DNA of 64,000 nucleotides from Nemania diffusa (Eukaryota; Ascomycota; Sordariomycetes; Xylariales; Xylariaceae), in contig JBBPUQ010000002.1 of NCBI GenBank assembly GCA_038501195.1, positions 1,302,001-1,366,000 of the forward strand, in the 5' to 3' direction. This document shows positions 23,232 to 34,601 of this stretch, piece by piece (the first letter of the stretch is position 1; each line of letters begins with the position of its first letter). The position numbers and the translations under genes are program-made. The notes beneath the pieces were generated by a model. That model had not been told where the DNA came from. It saw only the letters and a list, made by a program, of their open reading frames with translations, and searched no databases.

Positions 23232-25875
23232 TCTGACGCTCTGATATAACTGTATCTAGATGTAACCGAACCACTGCACCTCGGTTATATCTTGATAATT
23301 GACTCCTCGTAACCTATCATTTTCGGTGCTAGCAGCCTAGAAACTGCAAGCCTGCAGTTCTCGAGGCCCTATGGGATTTATACGACTTAGAGAGTCTATT
23401 ATAGGAGATAAGGAGCTGACGAAGCCAGCTCTCTGGTTCATCTGCAATCTCTAAAACAGTGTTGACTAAGCCCTGTTTTATACGACGGGAAGAACAACAC
23501 CAGCCGACGCTGCATGCCGCCCACCGGGGAACCGCTCCGTTCTCCACGCACGCCAACCCTAAGCGGAAGCTGTCGCATAAAATAGTCTGGAGCAAACCAG
23601 CTAGGAGAATAATGGCCCCGATGAAGGGTATACAGGGCGATCGACTCGGAGCTTGTAACACCCTCATCTCGGCTCCGGCACAATCGCCGACGGCGGTGAG
23701 GTGCAGCAGCATGCTGTAGAATGCCACCTCATGACGACAGCGGTGATGATCATCGCCGAGGGCGCCGAATCAGGGTTTGGGAGAGGATCTGATAAGAATG
23801 CTTGGCGTCGGGCCCTGACCCAAACAATGGCGTTTGCTGGGACGGCATATAACGACATCTATCGAGATGGTCTAGCGCCATCTGATAAGTTGTCGGTGAC
23901 TGAAAGCATTGTCCATATTCGGGCATTTGCATCCTTCCTCTTGCTGACGTTAGACTAAGCAGATGTCTTGTCCAGACGTTGTGTACGCCGTTGCACTGCA
24001 AGGCGGGGAATTATGAGTTCTGCCTGGGGGTTGTTCACATGTTATACTGTACAATAGATGTTCTGAGATTAAGATTACCTGCCTGCTGGCGAGTGACTCA
24101 CTGCTCCGATGGAACCACTCAATCCTAGATACTGGGACGATTCATGCGATAGTGCTGACACATTCGATCAACTGTTGCATTCAATACTCTTATCCCTTAT
24201 GACTGCATGATCTCGTGGTGTTTTTATTTAGGCCCCCATCGCCCAGATTTCAGAGCGATGGATACAATGGTGCCAGTCGCATCGTTGTTGTAGTGTCAAT
24301 TTGTGGGTATGGAATTTTGAAAGCGTGCAAATGAATTATAATCAGCTATAAGTTCTTTTGATCGCGTGAATTCTGTAGTAATGGCAGAGCTGCCTAAATA
24401 CGCGAAGCGAAAGAAGGCCTTCGGTTGCAGCCGTTGCAGCTACACCTAGGTAGGCAGAATGGCCTGGCCATCCGTCAGCCACCCGCTCACTAGATACCTA
24501 GCTGTACTCACAAGGTGGACTGCAGCGTCCACTTGGTGGGCTATCCACCCTGCTGGGTCGGTTTATACTTGTGTTTTAGCTGCTGTACTGCATTGCCTAC
24601 ATATGCCGGAAATTATACTTACTTAACCTTTATACAGGTAGGACTTCCTGAGCATTCAAACAGCAAAAACACTTCGCTAAGTACACGGAGCTCCTTGATT
24701 CATAGTCCTGGCTGAACCCAGCTGCCACGAACGGTTCCCGAACAATAATTAAGGAGTTAGTTCTCACTTTTTGGAAAAACTAGAACGATCCAATCGCTAC
24801 CTAGGTAAGTACCTAAACTAGTAGTTTGTGGATAGTTATAGGCAGGTAACCAATAGGTAGTCTAGTGCAGCATGACAAGTGGATCGTGTGAGATGCCTAC
24901 AGGGATCCGTCGCGAACTACTGCGTAGGATACAATAGAGGCTCTACAGATGTCCAGGACAGTAACACATGAATGGTCGGTCGATTTGCAAAGCTGAAAAA
25001 TGGTTGGTACCTAGATAGTCTAGGCCATCCTAGGATCCTTGGTGATAAAACTTTTTGGCTGGGCATTTGCATTCGTTCAACATATTCTTCAACACTCAAC
25101 TGCCTCGGTAGTCTCACGCTTAGAAGTCTGAGACTCGTCAATCCAGTATAGACTCGGCGCCCAGTTCACTTACTGAGTGCACTCGGAAGTGAGCCAATTA
25201 GCTTCGGGAGATTCCTTAGGTAATTACACATGGAGAAGGGGAAAGAGGTTAGTGGGGATAAATAGAGAGACTAGACAAGCGTAGCGTACATAGACGACAG
25301 ACGATGTCGCGCAGAGATGAGTGCATCCTTCGGGCCTCTGTTCCAAGCGATGAGTATGCCTAAAATAACTTCCTTCCCTGGTCGTAGCCTACACTACAGA
25401 AGAAACCATTGACGATCTAGGCGACGCCAAGAGCCAAGTAATGAAATTAAATGAGGAAGGGATTTACTTTGCGACCATAGGGTGGCATTTATGCGGCTAG
25501 TCTAGGGCAGCCTTAAGCTAAGCTTGGCAACGGCGTTGATATAGCTTCAACCTAGTCGGCTTACAGCCGACACTTCAAGGCAGAGAGCGTTCCTGGTAGG
25601 CAGCGGTCCTCAGAAGGATTGTTACACTCGGTATCGCAGCCGCATTGGGAACGTGTGCCTTCACTCTCGCGCCGGGGCAAATTCACTTGAGTCTTGGGTT
25701 TCGGTAGTTGCTGAATAGTCAGGGGAGTTAAAGGAGTTGTGAGCTGAAAGTTAAAATGGCACGATGGCCAGCTTCTTTTCACTCCGTCTCTTCTCTTTGA
25801 AGGAGCATTAGTAGGTAGGTGCTAAGCATTCGTTACATTCATTCTTTTATACCACAGTCACTCTTTTTTTATACA
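23232..25875. other. Long intergenic region, no supportable gene
   Basis: A 2.6-kb gap between the divergent MFS and chitinase genes. Open frames are short, overlapping on both strands and motif-free. Two CCTAGGTA words occur at 24445 and 24800. No RNA gene was recognised. Confidence 0.45.
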
Positions 25876-27141
25876 ATGGCGCGTGCTGCTTTTGCCTCCC
25901 TTCTTATAACGGCGTTGTTCGGTTTCGTCAGTGCAACTTTTGATATTAAATCCAAAAACAATGTTGCTGTATACTATGTAAGTATAGGATAAACTCAACA
26001 ACCCCTTACCTACAGCATGACATGATCAATGCCCATGGCACGTATGAGATTACAAAAAGAGAAATAGAGAGGAAATCGTAACTAACCTGGGTCTGAATAA
26101 TAGGGGCAAGGACCGAATCAGAAGCGATTGACCACATATTGTCAAGATCCGACTATTGATATCATTATTCTCTCCTTCGTCTACCTATTCCCCGAGCAAG
26201 GCAATGGCTATCCAGGCCTCAACTACGGTAACCAGTGCAGTGCCGAAGCGTACAGCGGCCCAGGTTTCAAGGGTGTAAAGGACCCGTCGAAAGACTTTCT
26301 TTTAAAATGCCCGAACCTGCAGGAAGACTTATACATCTGCCGGCAAACAAGCGACAAGAAGATCTTCATGTCCATCGGAGGTGACAACCCCGACTACAAC
26401 GTCAACGGCGCCACCAACGGAACGAGCTTCGCGAACCAGCTCTGGGGCATGTTCGGCCCGAGGCAGGACGCCTGGACCTCGCTGAACAAGCCGCGGCCCT
26501 TCGACTACACCAACACGACCAGCGGTAACCTGACCATCAACGAGTTCAACGTCGACGGCTTCGACCTGGACATCGAGCACCCCTCGCTCGACAGCTCGGC
26601 GGGCTACAAGGCGCTCGTGAAGCGGCTGCGCACGCTCTACGCCACCGTGTCCGACAAGACGCACTACCTCACCGCGTCGCCGCAGTGCGTCGTACCCGAC
26701 CCGAACCTCACCGACACGCTGCTGGCGACGCAGTTCGACATGCTCTTCGTGCAGTTCTACAACACCAAGGCCTGCTCCGCGCGCGGCTGGATCACGGGCA
26801 ACCCTACCTACGTGCCCGGCGGCGCCTTTAACACCTCGGGCCTCACCTTCGACTCCTGGGTCACCTGGCTCAACAGCACGACCTATAGCCGCGGCGCCCC
26901 CATCTTCCTGACCCTGCCCGGGTCTAACGCCGCCGCGTCTACCGGCGCCTACGTCTCCGTCGCCGAGACGAAGCTCATCGCGAGCGCGTACTACTGCCGG
27001 GCGAGCTTTGCTGGAATCGCCGTCTGGGATGCAACCTACTCCGAGGGCAGCATCTCGGGCGGCAAGTACTACTTCCAGAACGCGAAGGGGACGCTCAATG
27101 CTGCCGCTGTGGATACTAGGCTCGCGTGTAGTAAGAAGTAG
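25876..27141 (+). CDS. Secreted GH18 chitinase, class III type
   Basis: Two exons, 25876-25977 and 26104-27141 (126-bp intron), giving 379 aa. The signal peptide is residues 1-20 (MARAAFASLLITALFGFVSA). The GH18 barrel starts NNVAVYYGQGPNQKRL, has the strand-3 motif KIFMSIGGDNPD and the catalytic motif VDGFDLDIEHP with the acid Glu at about residue 192. Later barrel strands include LFVQFYNT and FAGIAVWDATYSEGS. No chitin-binding module or GPI signal is visible, so it is probably a soluble extracellular endochitinase acting on the wall or on other fungi and insects. From about 26380 the exon becomes markedly GC-rich compared with its first 280 bases, but the reading frame is intact. Confidence 0.92.
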
Positions 27142-27589
27142 TGCGGGAGATTCGGCCTGGTGAAGTGGTGAAGTTAGGGGTTGATGTGTTACTATGTATA
27201 GTAGTTAGCTATATTAAGAATACTGAGCAACACGCAAGCGGATTTATGAGATGTTATTGTGTCTAGTGTTTGGATCACGTGAGAGTAGATTGCTGCTCCT
27301 AGGATAAAGTTTCCATTGTTCAACTAAGCTGTACTCCAAGGATCAAAATTTATCCTTCTTCTTCCGTAGTAAGGTTTAGCATATGAGGCATACCTTGAGC
27401 TGTCTTTTCAATATCGACTTAATCGACCTCTCATGTTTAAATGGAGCTGTCCTTGTAAGGAATAATAACTTTTGTTTTATTAAAATAGAATTAAATAAAC
27501 GAACAAGATCGCACGCATGGGAAGCCACTAAGATATAGATCCATGCTATATTTATAGCACGTCTGCGCTCGTGTATATATATCACAAGA
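27142..27589. other. Convergent 3' intergenic region
   Basis: AT-rich 3' flanks of the chitinase and the DHA2 transporter; nothing else recognised. Confidence 0.4.
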
Positions 27590-29275
27590 TTAAGCAATTA
27601 CCTCGCTTGCCTTGACGGGCATATCCTTGCCCTTTTCATCTTCCAAGCCAAAGTCTGTTTCTAATCCCATTCTCAGCTCTAGGCTTTTCTCACCGAAGAC
27701 CAATAGAAATGCTCCAGCAGCTATCCCAGCTGCCGCCTGCCACAATGTTGACAATGCCATGTAGTACACATGGTGAACTTGGGCTCGAATGTCAGGTGGC
27801 AATTTTCCAATAGCCCCTGTTCCAGCATAACCGTAAGCTCTGCCATTGCCAAGAAGCTGACGGACTTGGCTGCTTTGAACCAAGTGTAGATTTTGATCTA
27901 TTCTGGCGGTGAATATAATGGAGGGTAGAGTGATCCCCCATACAAACCCAAAGTTCCGAATAAAATTAAATGTACTGGTCGCCGTGGCGGCGTAAGATTC
28001 TGGCAGAGATGCCTGTATGACAGGCAGGATGCTAATCAGTGTGCACCCAGCCCCAATTGACAAAATGATCTGATAGAAAACCCAAGCAACATCAGGGGAT
28101 CCACCATTTAAGATAGACAGAAGCCCACAAGCTATGGAAGTCGCTGCGAATCCAACCCAGTGAACCGGCTTGAATTTGCCAAATTTCGTCAAGAGCCCCC
28201 CTGTGATAACGGCTAGTGGCACATATATCAAACTGAACGGGAGTACGTCAACACCAGACGTCAATGGCGTAGTATCCTTGAGAGATTGGAAATAGATCGG
28301 GAGGAAATACACGACCCATTCTAGTAAGGCGTTAGAGAGGAATGTCAAGAAAAGACAAATGACAGACGTCCGGTTCCCAAAGATAAGAGGGGGAACGCTG
28401 GGCTCTTTGCATAGTGAAGACGCCTGATGGACATGAAAGAGACCCCAGCCTGCAAATCCAATAATAAGTGGAACAAGAATGTGCACTGATGACCAAGGAT
28501 ACGTTGTGCCACCGTTGATCAGTGCAAACAAGATCGACGTAATAGAACCGACAAATATTATGTTTCCGATAAAGTCCACGCGTGCCAATGCTTTTGCCCA
28601 CGTAGGCTCTCTCTTATACTTCAGCCGTAAAAACGGTACCATGACCAGGAGTGCAATTCCTGAGAAGGGTAGATTGATGTAGAAGACCCATCGCCACGAT
28701 GCTCGGGATAGTGCGCCTCCCAGAACAGGGCCAATGACCGTAGCAATTGTCGCAATAGTGATACGGAACCCAAGATACTGAGCTCGTTCTCGGACAGGGA
28801 CCAAGTCGCTGATGATAAGGTCGTTCAGGACGAAAATTCCGCCGCCGCCTAGGCCCGTGACGATTCTTGCACCTATCAGCATGGCAGAGTTTACAGAGGC
28901 TCCCGCTAGAGCGTTTCCAATGGAGAAAAGAATGACTGATATGATCATTGGCATGCGACGGCCGAATATATTAGAGGTCTGCCCCACAAACGGCATGACT
29001 GCCGTGGAGGACAACACGTAAGTATTGGCCAACCAAACATACTCTCCTTCGCCGTGGAGCTCAGTTGTGATCTTTGGGAGGGCAGTTGTGATGATAGTAG
29101 CGTCTAAAGCGGTGGAGAAGTCAATCAGGCAACATGAGAGGATGATCAACCAGAAAGCTAATCCTCTGTGTTTCTTCGCATCGGTCTCGCGGGCTGGGAG
29201 GTCACTCTCGTGTTGTCTGGTTCCGGGCTCCAGAATCACCTCCGGCGTGGCCTTGCTGTCGCTAGACGTCGACAT
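27590..29275 (-). CDS. MFS multidrug transporter, DHA2 family (14 TM)
   Basis: Intronless, 561 aa, with cytosolic polar ends and about 14 hydrophobic segments. Motif A-like region: GQTSNIFGRRMPMIISV; the motif B region is IGARIVTGLGGGGIFVLNDL; motif C is IGPVLGGALSRASWRWVFYI (diagnostic of drug:H+ antiporter 2). The C-terminus is FGEKSLELRMGLETDFGLE. Likely plasma-membrane efflux pump for a toxin or drug. It is a clear paralogue of the broken transporter at 61.5-63.6 kb: GGGGI, DLVP.R.R, WRWVFYINLP and the LE/LDT.(F/Y)GLE tail match. The gene is intact and shows no lesion. Confidence 0.92.
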   Translation of the reverse strand: MSTSSDSKATPEVILEPGTRQHESDLPARETDAKKHRGLAFWLIILSCCLIDFSTALDATIITTALPKITTELHGEGEYVWLANTYVLSSTAVMPFVGQTSNIFGRRMPMIISVILFSIGNALAGASVNSAMLIGARIVTGLGGGGIFVLNDLIISDLVPVRERAQYLGFRITIATIATVIGPVLGGALSRASWRWVFYINLPFSGIALLVMVPFLRLKYKREPTWAKALARVDFIGNIIFVGSITSILFALINGGTTYPWSSVHILVPLIIGFAGWGLFHVHQASSLCKEPSVPPLIFGNRTSVICLFLTFLSNALLEWVVYFLPIYFQSLKDTTPLTSGVDVLPFSLIYVPLAVITGGLLTKFGKFKPVHWVGFAATSIACGLLSILNGGSPDVAWVFYQIILSIGAGCTLISILPVIQASLPESYAATATSTFNFIRNFGFVWGITLPSIIFTARIDQNLHLVQSSQVRQLLGNGRAYGYAGTGAIGKLPPDIRAQVHHVYYMALSTLWQAAAGIAAGAFLLVFGEKSLELRMGLETDFGLEDEKGKDMPVKASEVIA

Positions 29276-31103
29276 CGCTCAAAGATATTTACTAATTCAA
29301 ACCAGATACTGAGAAGTGGGTGTCTGGCTCTGGCTAGAACATTCTAAAGATCATTGAAAGGAAGTATGATATCTCAGAGCTATCGTATACGAATGATTTG
29401 CTCCTAAATTATAGCATACGAATGTTGACTACGAGCTTCAAAGCCTTGGTTAATAGGTGAGATGCGCAAGGCTTGCTGCCAAAAGTATGGGCGGTTGAGT
29501 AGCAAATGGCTTCGAGGTTTGATGCAACACCCACCTTCCGGGGTAATTCTTTGTCCTCGGATGCCGAGGGAGAGCTACAAATTAGAATAGTGTATAGATT
29601 CATGTTGTCAGAAGTAGCGCAATGGTCATTTCTGACAGATCCATTTCAAAGAAGCACTGACCGGGATGTTAAATTTAGCGAAACAAAGCGACCATGTCTC
29701 AGCATCGATAGACGTGTCTAAATAGGTAGTCCTATGCAGCCCTACAAATCAGAATCCGAGACTGACTGTCAGATTCATCAACTAATCATCTAAAATCATT
29801 GAGAAGTAAACTTTTGAGTTAGATATTAAGAAAAAAATAGTATTATCGGTAGTATACCTAGTATAAGGAGATCTAATTGATTAGGTTCAGTACGGCTTGT
29901 GGATGCAAGCACCAAAGACGCGCAGAACAACCTTCTTGAATTGTTGAAGGTGGCAGTCCTATACGAGCCCAATAGCCCAAGACCTAAATTGCTCATCTAT
30001 ATGAGTTCCATTGGAGGAAGCACTACTAAATATGACGTACGAGAATGTATAGGCCGTAACTTAGAAACCTTTGGGCATAAATAGGTCCTGACTAGAGAGG
30101 GCGGGAAGACCATGGACCTTGGGAGACCAAATAGAATTATTAGCTGAATTGATACTGTTCTGAAGCTTATAAATATCCCTTGCCACACTACCTACTGCTT
30201 GTCGATTCTCGTGAAATCAAGAGTCCATCAAAGTAGTAGTTACGAAAGCGGGATCAGCATAGAGCATGACGCTGAAGGGATTTATTGGCATTTTTTGTTC
30301 ACAAACTAACCTTACTTGGCTAGCTTTACACCGCAGTTCTACTCGACTAGCTTCGAAGGCGTGTTTGCTACCGGAGATTTCTTGTTTAAATTAGCTGGCA
30401 GACTGGACAGAAGGGACTTGTATCAGGCCTCGGCAATCCTAAAGAGAGAGACACCTATGATCAACATAATCTGACCAATCATTATAACCAATTTTAAATA
30501 ACCCACGAAACATATCACTTCTCATTACGCATAGAGCGTTTGTTGCGTACGGGGCGATATAAATAAAACTGCTTATTTCTGTTGTGCGATACATTAGGGC
30601 CGGACGAACGTCGAAGGCCTTTGGAGACATTTGAACCTGCGATTTTCTCGAAAATATGATTTAGAAGAACTAAACAACTAATCATTAACGCCACACCGAG
30701 AGGTGCGTGGGAAAGGGTTCGGCAATCAGAGACATTGGCCAGGCTGTGCGCGGGTGTGTCAGCCCCTGAGACTATTTCCACTGTTATATGTATAAAGAGA
30801 TACTTGCACGTATACGTGTTTGTCAAGGAGCCGAAGTGTGACTAGTTGGCATTACCCCGCAGGTGACAGGTCGATTGCCGCGCGGACCGGGAAGCAAGGC
30901 ATACGGGAGGTAGGCCGGAGGTGCGCTTTGTCTTCTAATACCGCTAACAAAGAAGGCGACTCAAATATTCAAGCGACTTCTGTTTCCAATCCAACAATCT
31001 AGTTTACTCAATACCACAGAGACGCGTTGGATAATTAGCTAGCCGATTTTAACTCGCCTGATACCGGATATCCCTTGATTACTATTACCTGGCGTTTTCG
31101 AGA
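29276..31103. other. Intergenic region holding a diverged solo LTR
   Basis: Apart from the LTR-like sequence at 29898-30187, no gene was recognised; frames are short and motif-free. Confidence 0.4.
29898..30187 (+). repeat. Diverged solo LTR related to the 51.3-58.5 kb element
   Basis: Begins TGTGGATG and ends CTTGCCACA. Along its length it follows the 326-bp LTR at 51255/58215 block by block: the segment with CCATTGGAGGAAG, AGAATGTATAG, AACCTTTGGGCAT and CCATGGACCTTGGGAGACC aligns in order with CTATTGGAGAAG, AGAATATATAA, GACCTTTGGGTAT and TCATGGACCTTGTGAGACC. No clear target duplication remains. It is not RIP-saturated. Confidence 0.6.
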
Positions 31104-31934
31104 ATGGCATTTGTCCCAAAGCAAATCACCCAGTATCAGGCCGAGCACCTCGCCGAGCTCCAGGGTGATGTGAGCGAGACGGCCATCAAGTACTTCCTGA
31201 GCTTGATTCCCGAAATTAAATCAGGAGATGTCATCCACGACAATGCCTGCGGCTCGGGCGCTGTGACAGAAGAAATTATGGCCACCAACCCGTCCGGCAT
31301 TCAAATCCACGCTACCGACATCAACCCCCAATTCGTCGCGGGCGCCGAAGCGCTAGCGAAAGCAAATAACTGGCCAGTCACCGCGGAGGTCATGTCTGCG
31401 CAGAAGCTGACCTTCGAGAGCAACAAGTTTACCCAGTCGATCACGAGCTTCGCATTCCACTGTCTCGGCGATCACGACGAGGCTGCTCGACAGGTCTACC
31501 GTACCCTGAAGCCCGGCGGCGTTGCCGTGGCCACCATATGGGTCTTCATGCCCCACGTCGGCGCTTTGCAGCACGCCCACTGGCGAACACGTGGTAGAGA
31601 TGGACCTATGCCGACTCTTCTCCTCGAAGATTTCCATGAAGCAAGCTTGAAGGCGGCCCTCGAAGTCGGCGGTTTCAAGCCTGAAAATATCAATTGTACC
31701 AACACGACCGCTCACTTGAAGGTTCCGCCGAACGGTTTGAAGCGGTGGGCACAACTGGCTTGGAGCTACCTTGGCCAACCTCCTTCCGGGTGGTCGCAAA
31801 ATGATGAGGATCATTGGGATGAAGCCATTGATGTCATTGTGGAGCAGTTACAAAGTGGGGATGGCATCACGACGGGTGTCAACGGCGAAACGATTATGGA
31901 GATGCGAACAGTTGTCGCTGTAGCGAAGAAATAG
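31104..31934 (+). CDS. Class I SAM-dependent methyltransferase
   Basis: Intronless, 276 aa. SAM motif I is VIHDNACGSGAVTEEIM (about residues 41-57), with IHATDINPQF as the acidic ribose-binding loop, AEVMSAQKLTF as the adenine-loop region, and FTQSITSFAFHCLGDHDEA then RTLKPGGVAVATIW (motifs IV-V). This is the UbiE-like fold widespread in fungal secondary metabolism for O-, N- or C-methylation. A C-terminal GVNGETIMEMRTVVAVAKK strand completes the fold. It is intact and stands alone between a solo LTR and the fold-back repeat, 2 kb from the nearest other gene. Confidence 0.88.
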   Translation: MAFVPKQITQYQAEHLAELQGDVSETAIKYFLSLIPEIKSGDVIHDNACGSGAVTEEIMATNPSGIQIHATDINPQFVAGAEALAKANNWPVTAEVMSAQKLTFESNKFTQSITSFAFHCLGDHDEAARQVYRTLKPGGVAVATIWVFMPHVGALQHAHWRTRGRDGPMPTLLLEDFHEASLKAALEVGGFKPENINCTNTTAHLKVPPNGLKRWAQLAWSYLGQPPSGWSQNDEDHWDEAIDVIVEQLQSGDGITTGVNGETIMEMRTVVAVAKK

Positions 31935-32565
31935 ACTTGGCTCGGAATCGAGGCCTAGTGGTCTACAAGATGTTAGTGTATGGTCCCGACACCCTCATTA
32001 AACAGTATAGCACATTCTCAGCAACCAGGTTTTCCTCTTACGAATCTACCAGGGAGTTGATTGGGAGAGTTGATTGCATTAGCTACACATCATAGGGAAT
32101 AATAGAGCACAATACAACCAACCGTATAATCATGTATTTTGACCTTGACTTCGCCTAGTCTCGCCTTAATAATTCCTATAAAAATACAATAGTAGTTTGC
32201 TTGAATCCAATAATCGGAATCGAAACCCCTTCAGGTAGTTTCTGGTCCAAACTTACTAATCCCAAAACTATTATGGTCCAGATTGACTTGACTCTCTTCA
32301 CCTCGAATGTCCACTACTTGGGTGCTAGGGTAAACACAAGCAACTATTACTCTGGCACCAATGGGACAATGGGGAGGGAAAAAAGCTTTTCGACTTTATA
32401 GAGAGCGCTAAAAACAACCATTCTACTTTTAGTATTCTTAGGATATTTTTTGGCGAGTTGCCTATTTCTCTGTAAGAGTAATATTACATGTAATTAGGTA
32501 TTGCGTCGGGTAATATTTATGACGTAGCGCTCGTATTTACTTGCCGGTGCACTGGACTGTATTAC
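31935..32565. other. Intergenic region, nothing recognised
   Basis: 3' flank of the methyltransferase and left flank of the fold-back element; no gene motif. Confidence 0.4.
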
Positions 32566-32761
32566 CTATCCCTTTGGGTGCCGTTTCACCTCCCGGACAC
32601 AGTTTGTAACATGGATTACGGCGTCCCAGAGGGCTAACTGTTCGAAAACTAATTTTGAGTCATTAAACACACCCTAATGCAGTATATAGTAAGCATTTAA
32701 TAAAAGTATACAGTGTAAATGATTAGCGAATATATTACGTTATAAAAACCTATTAATAAAA

Positions 32762-33430
32762 CTAGCAGAAACTGCTAAAGCTGGGTAGGTCTGCTAGGCA
32801 CCTGTCAATAGGACTGGCAGTGACTGGTAGGGCCGGTAAGTCTGCTAGGGACCTGTCAATAGGACTGGCAAGGACTGGTAAGGCTGGTAGGTCTGCCAGG
32901 GACCTGTCAATAGGACTGGTAGGGACTGGTAGGGCCAGTAGGTCTGCCAGGGACCTGTCAATAGGACTGGCAAGGACTGGTAAGGCTGGTAGGTCTGCCA
33001 GGGACCTGTCAATAGGACTGGTAGGGACTGGTAGGGCCGGTAGGTCTGCCAGGGACCTGTCAATAGGACTGGCAGTGACTGGTAGGGCCGGTAAGTCTGC
33101 TAGGGACCTGTCAATAGGACTGGCAAGGACTGGTAAGGCTGGTAGGTCTGCCAGGGACCTGTCAATAGGACTGGTAGGGACTGGTAGGGCCGGTAGGACT
33201 GCCAGAGACCTGTCAATAGGACTAGTAGGGACTAGTAGGGCCGGTAGGTCTGCCAAGGACCTGTCAATAGGACTGGCAAAAACTAGTAGAGCTAATAGGT
33301 CTGCTAAAGACTTGTTAATAAAACTAGCAAAAACTAATAAAGCTAATAAAACTATTAAAAATTTATTATTAAAACTAACAAAAATTAAAGCTAATAAATT
33401 TATTAAAAATTTATTAATAAAGTTAATTAA
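32762..33430 (+). repeat. Left 51-bp minisatellite arm
   Basis: About nine well-preserved 51-bp units (core GGACCTGTCAATAGGACTGG) alternate among three sub-types differing at GGCAGTGACT, GGCAAGGACT and GGTAGGGACT. From about 33270 successive units lose G and C to A and T while keeping phase, and dissolve into the AT-rich centre. Confidence 0.9.
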
Positions 33431-33435
33431 AATTA

Positions 33436-33634
<199 letters not shown>

Positions 33635-33639
33635 ATTAT

Positions 33640-34175
33640 TTTTAATAAATATTTAATAAATTTATTAATTTTTATTAATTTTATTAATAAATTTTTAATA
33701 AATTTATTAATTTTATTAATAAGTTTTTAATTAATTTATTAGTTTTATTAATTTTTATTAATTTTATTAACAAATTTTTAATAATTTTATTAGTTTTATT
33801 AATTTTTATTAATTTTATTAATAAATTTTTAATAAATTTATTAATTTTACTAGTTTTTACTAGTTTTATTAACAAGTTTTTAGCAGTTTTACTAGTTTTA
33901 TTAGTTTTTACTAGTTTTATTAACAGGTCCTTAGCAGTTCTACCAGCTTTACTAGTCTTTACCAGTTCTATTAACAGGTCCCTAGCAGTCCTACCAGCCC
34001 TACTAGTCCCTACCAGTCCTATTGACAGGTCCCTGGCAGACCTACCAGCCTTACCAGTCCTTGCCAGTCCTATTGACAGGTCCCTGGCAGACCTACCGGC
34101 CCTACCAGTCCCTACCAGTCCTATTGACAGGTCCCTGGCAGACCTACCGGCCCTACCAGTCACTGCTAGTTACTT
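33640..34175 (-). repeat. Right 51-bp minisatellite arm (inverted)
   Basis: Reverse complement of the left array: intact units at 34010-34170 (CAGTCCTATTGACAGGTCCC) grade leftwards through units with C-to-T and G-to-A changes into pure AT sequence next to the triplet tract. Confidence 0.88.
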
Positions 34176-34601
34176 GCTTTTACTATTTTGTACTTATTAC
34201 TCCACTATTTCTTTTTACACTATATACACTAATACATATACGGTTAAAACAGGGTGCTATTTAGTACTTTTTGGTGTACGCGTATTAAGAAATTAGTTTT
34301 CGAACAGTTTGCCCTCTGGGACGCCGTAATGGATAAGGGAATAGAGTACTGTTTACGTGACTAACAGGAAAAGATCCAAGTGGTACCTACTCGGATAGTT
34401 ATATAGTTCGCCTCGATATTACGTTATTTATGTCACTTATTCCACTTTTTATGTACCGGAGGTGAAACGGCACCCAAAGGGATAGCCTCGCCAGATAATC
34501 CACGCCTGTAGTATTCTTTCAGCTAAGAGTTTGGACACACACATTCAGACGTGCGATTTTCGTCCAGTGTCAACATACCTGGTAGACGGGCGTCTAATAT
34601 A

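Noticed and set aside
26329..26664. Minus-strand frame opposite the chitinase
   Set aside because: Antisense shadow of the GC-rich catalytic exon.
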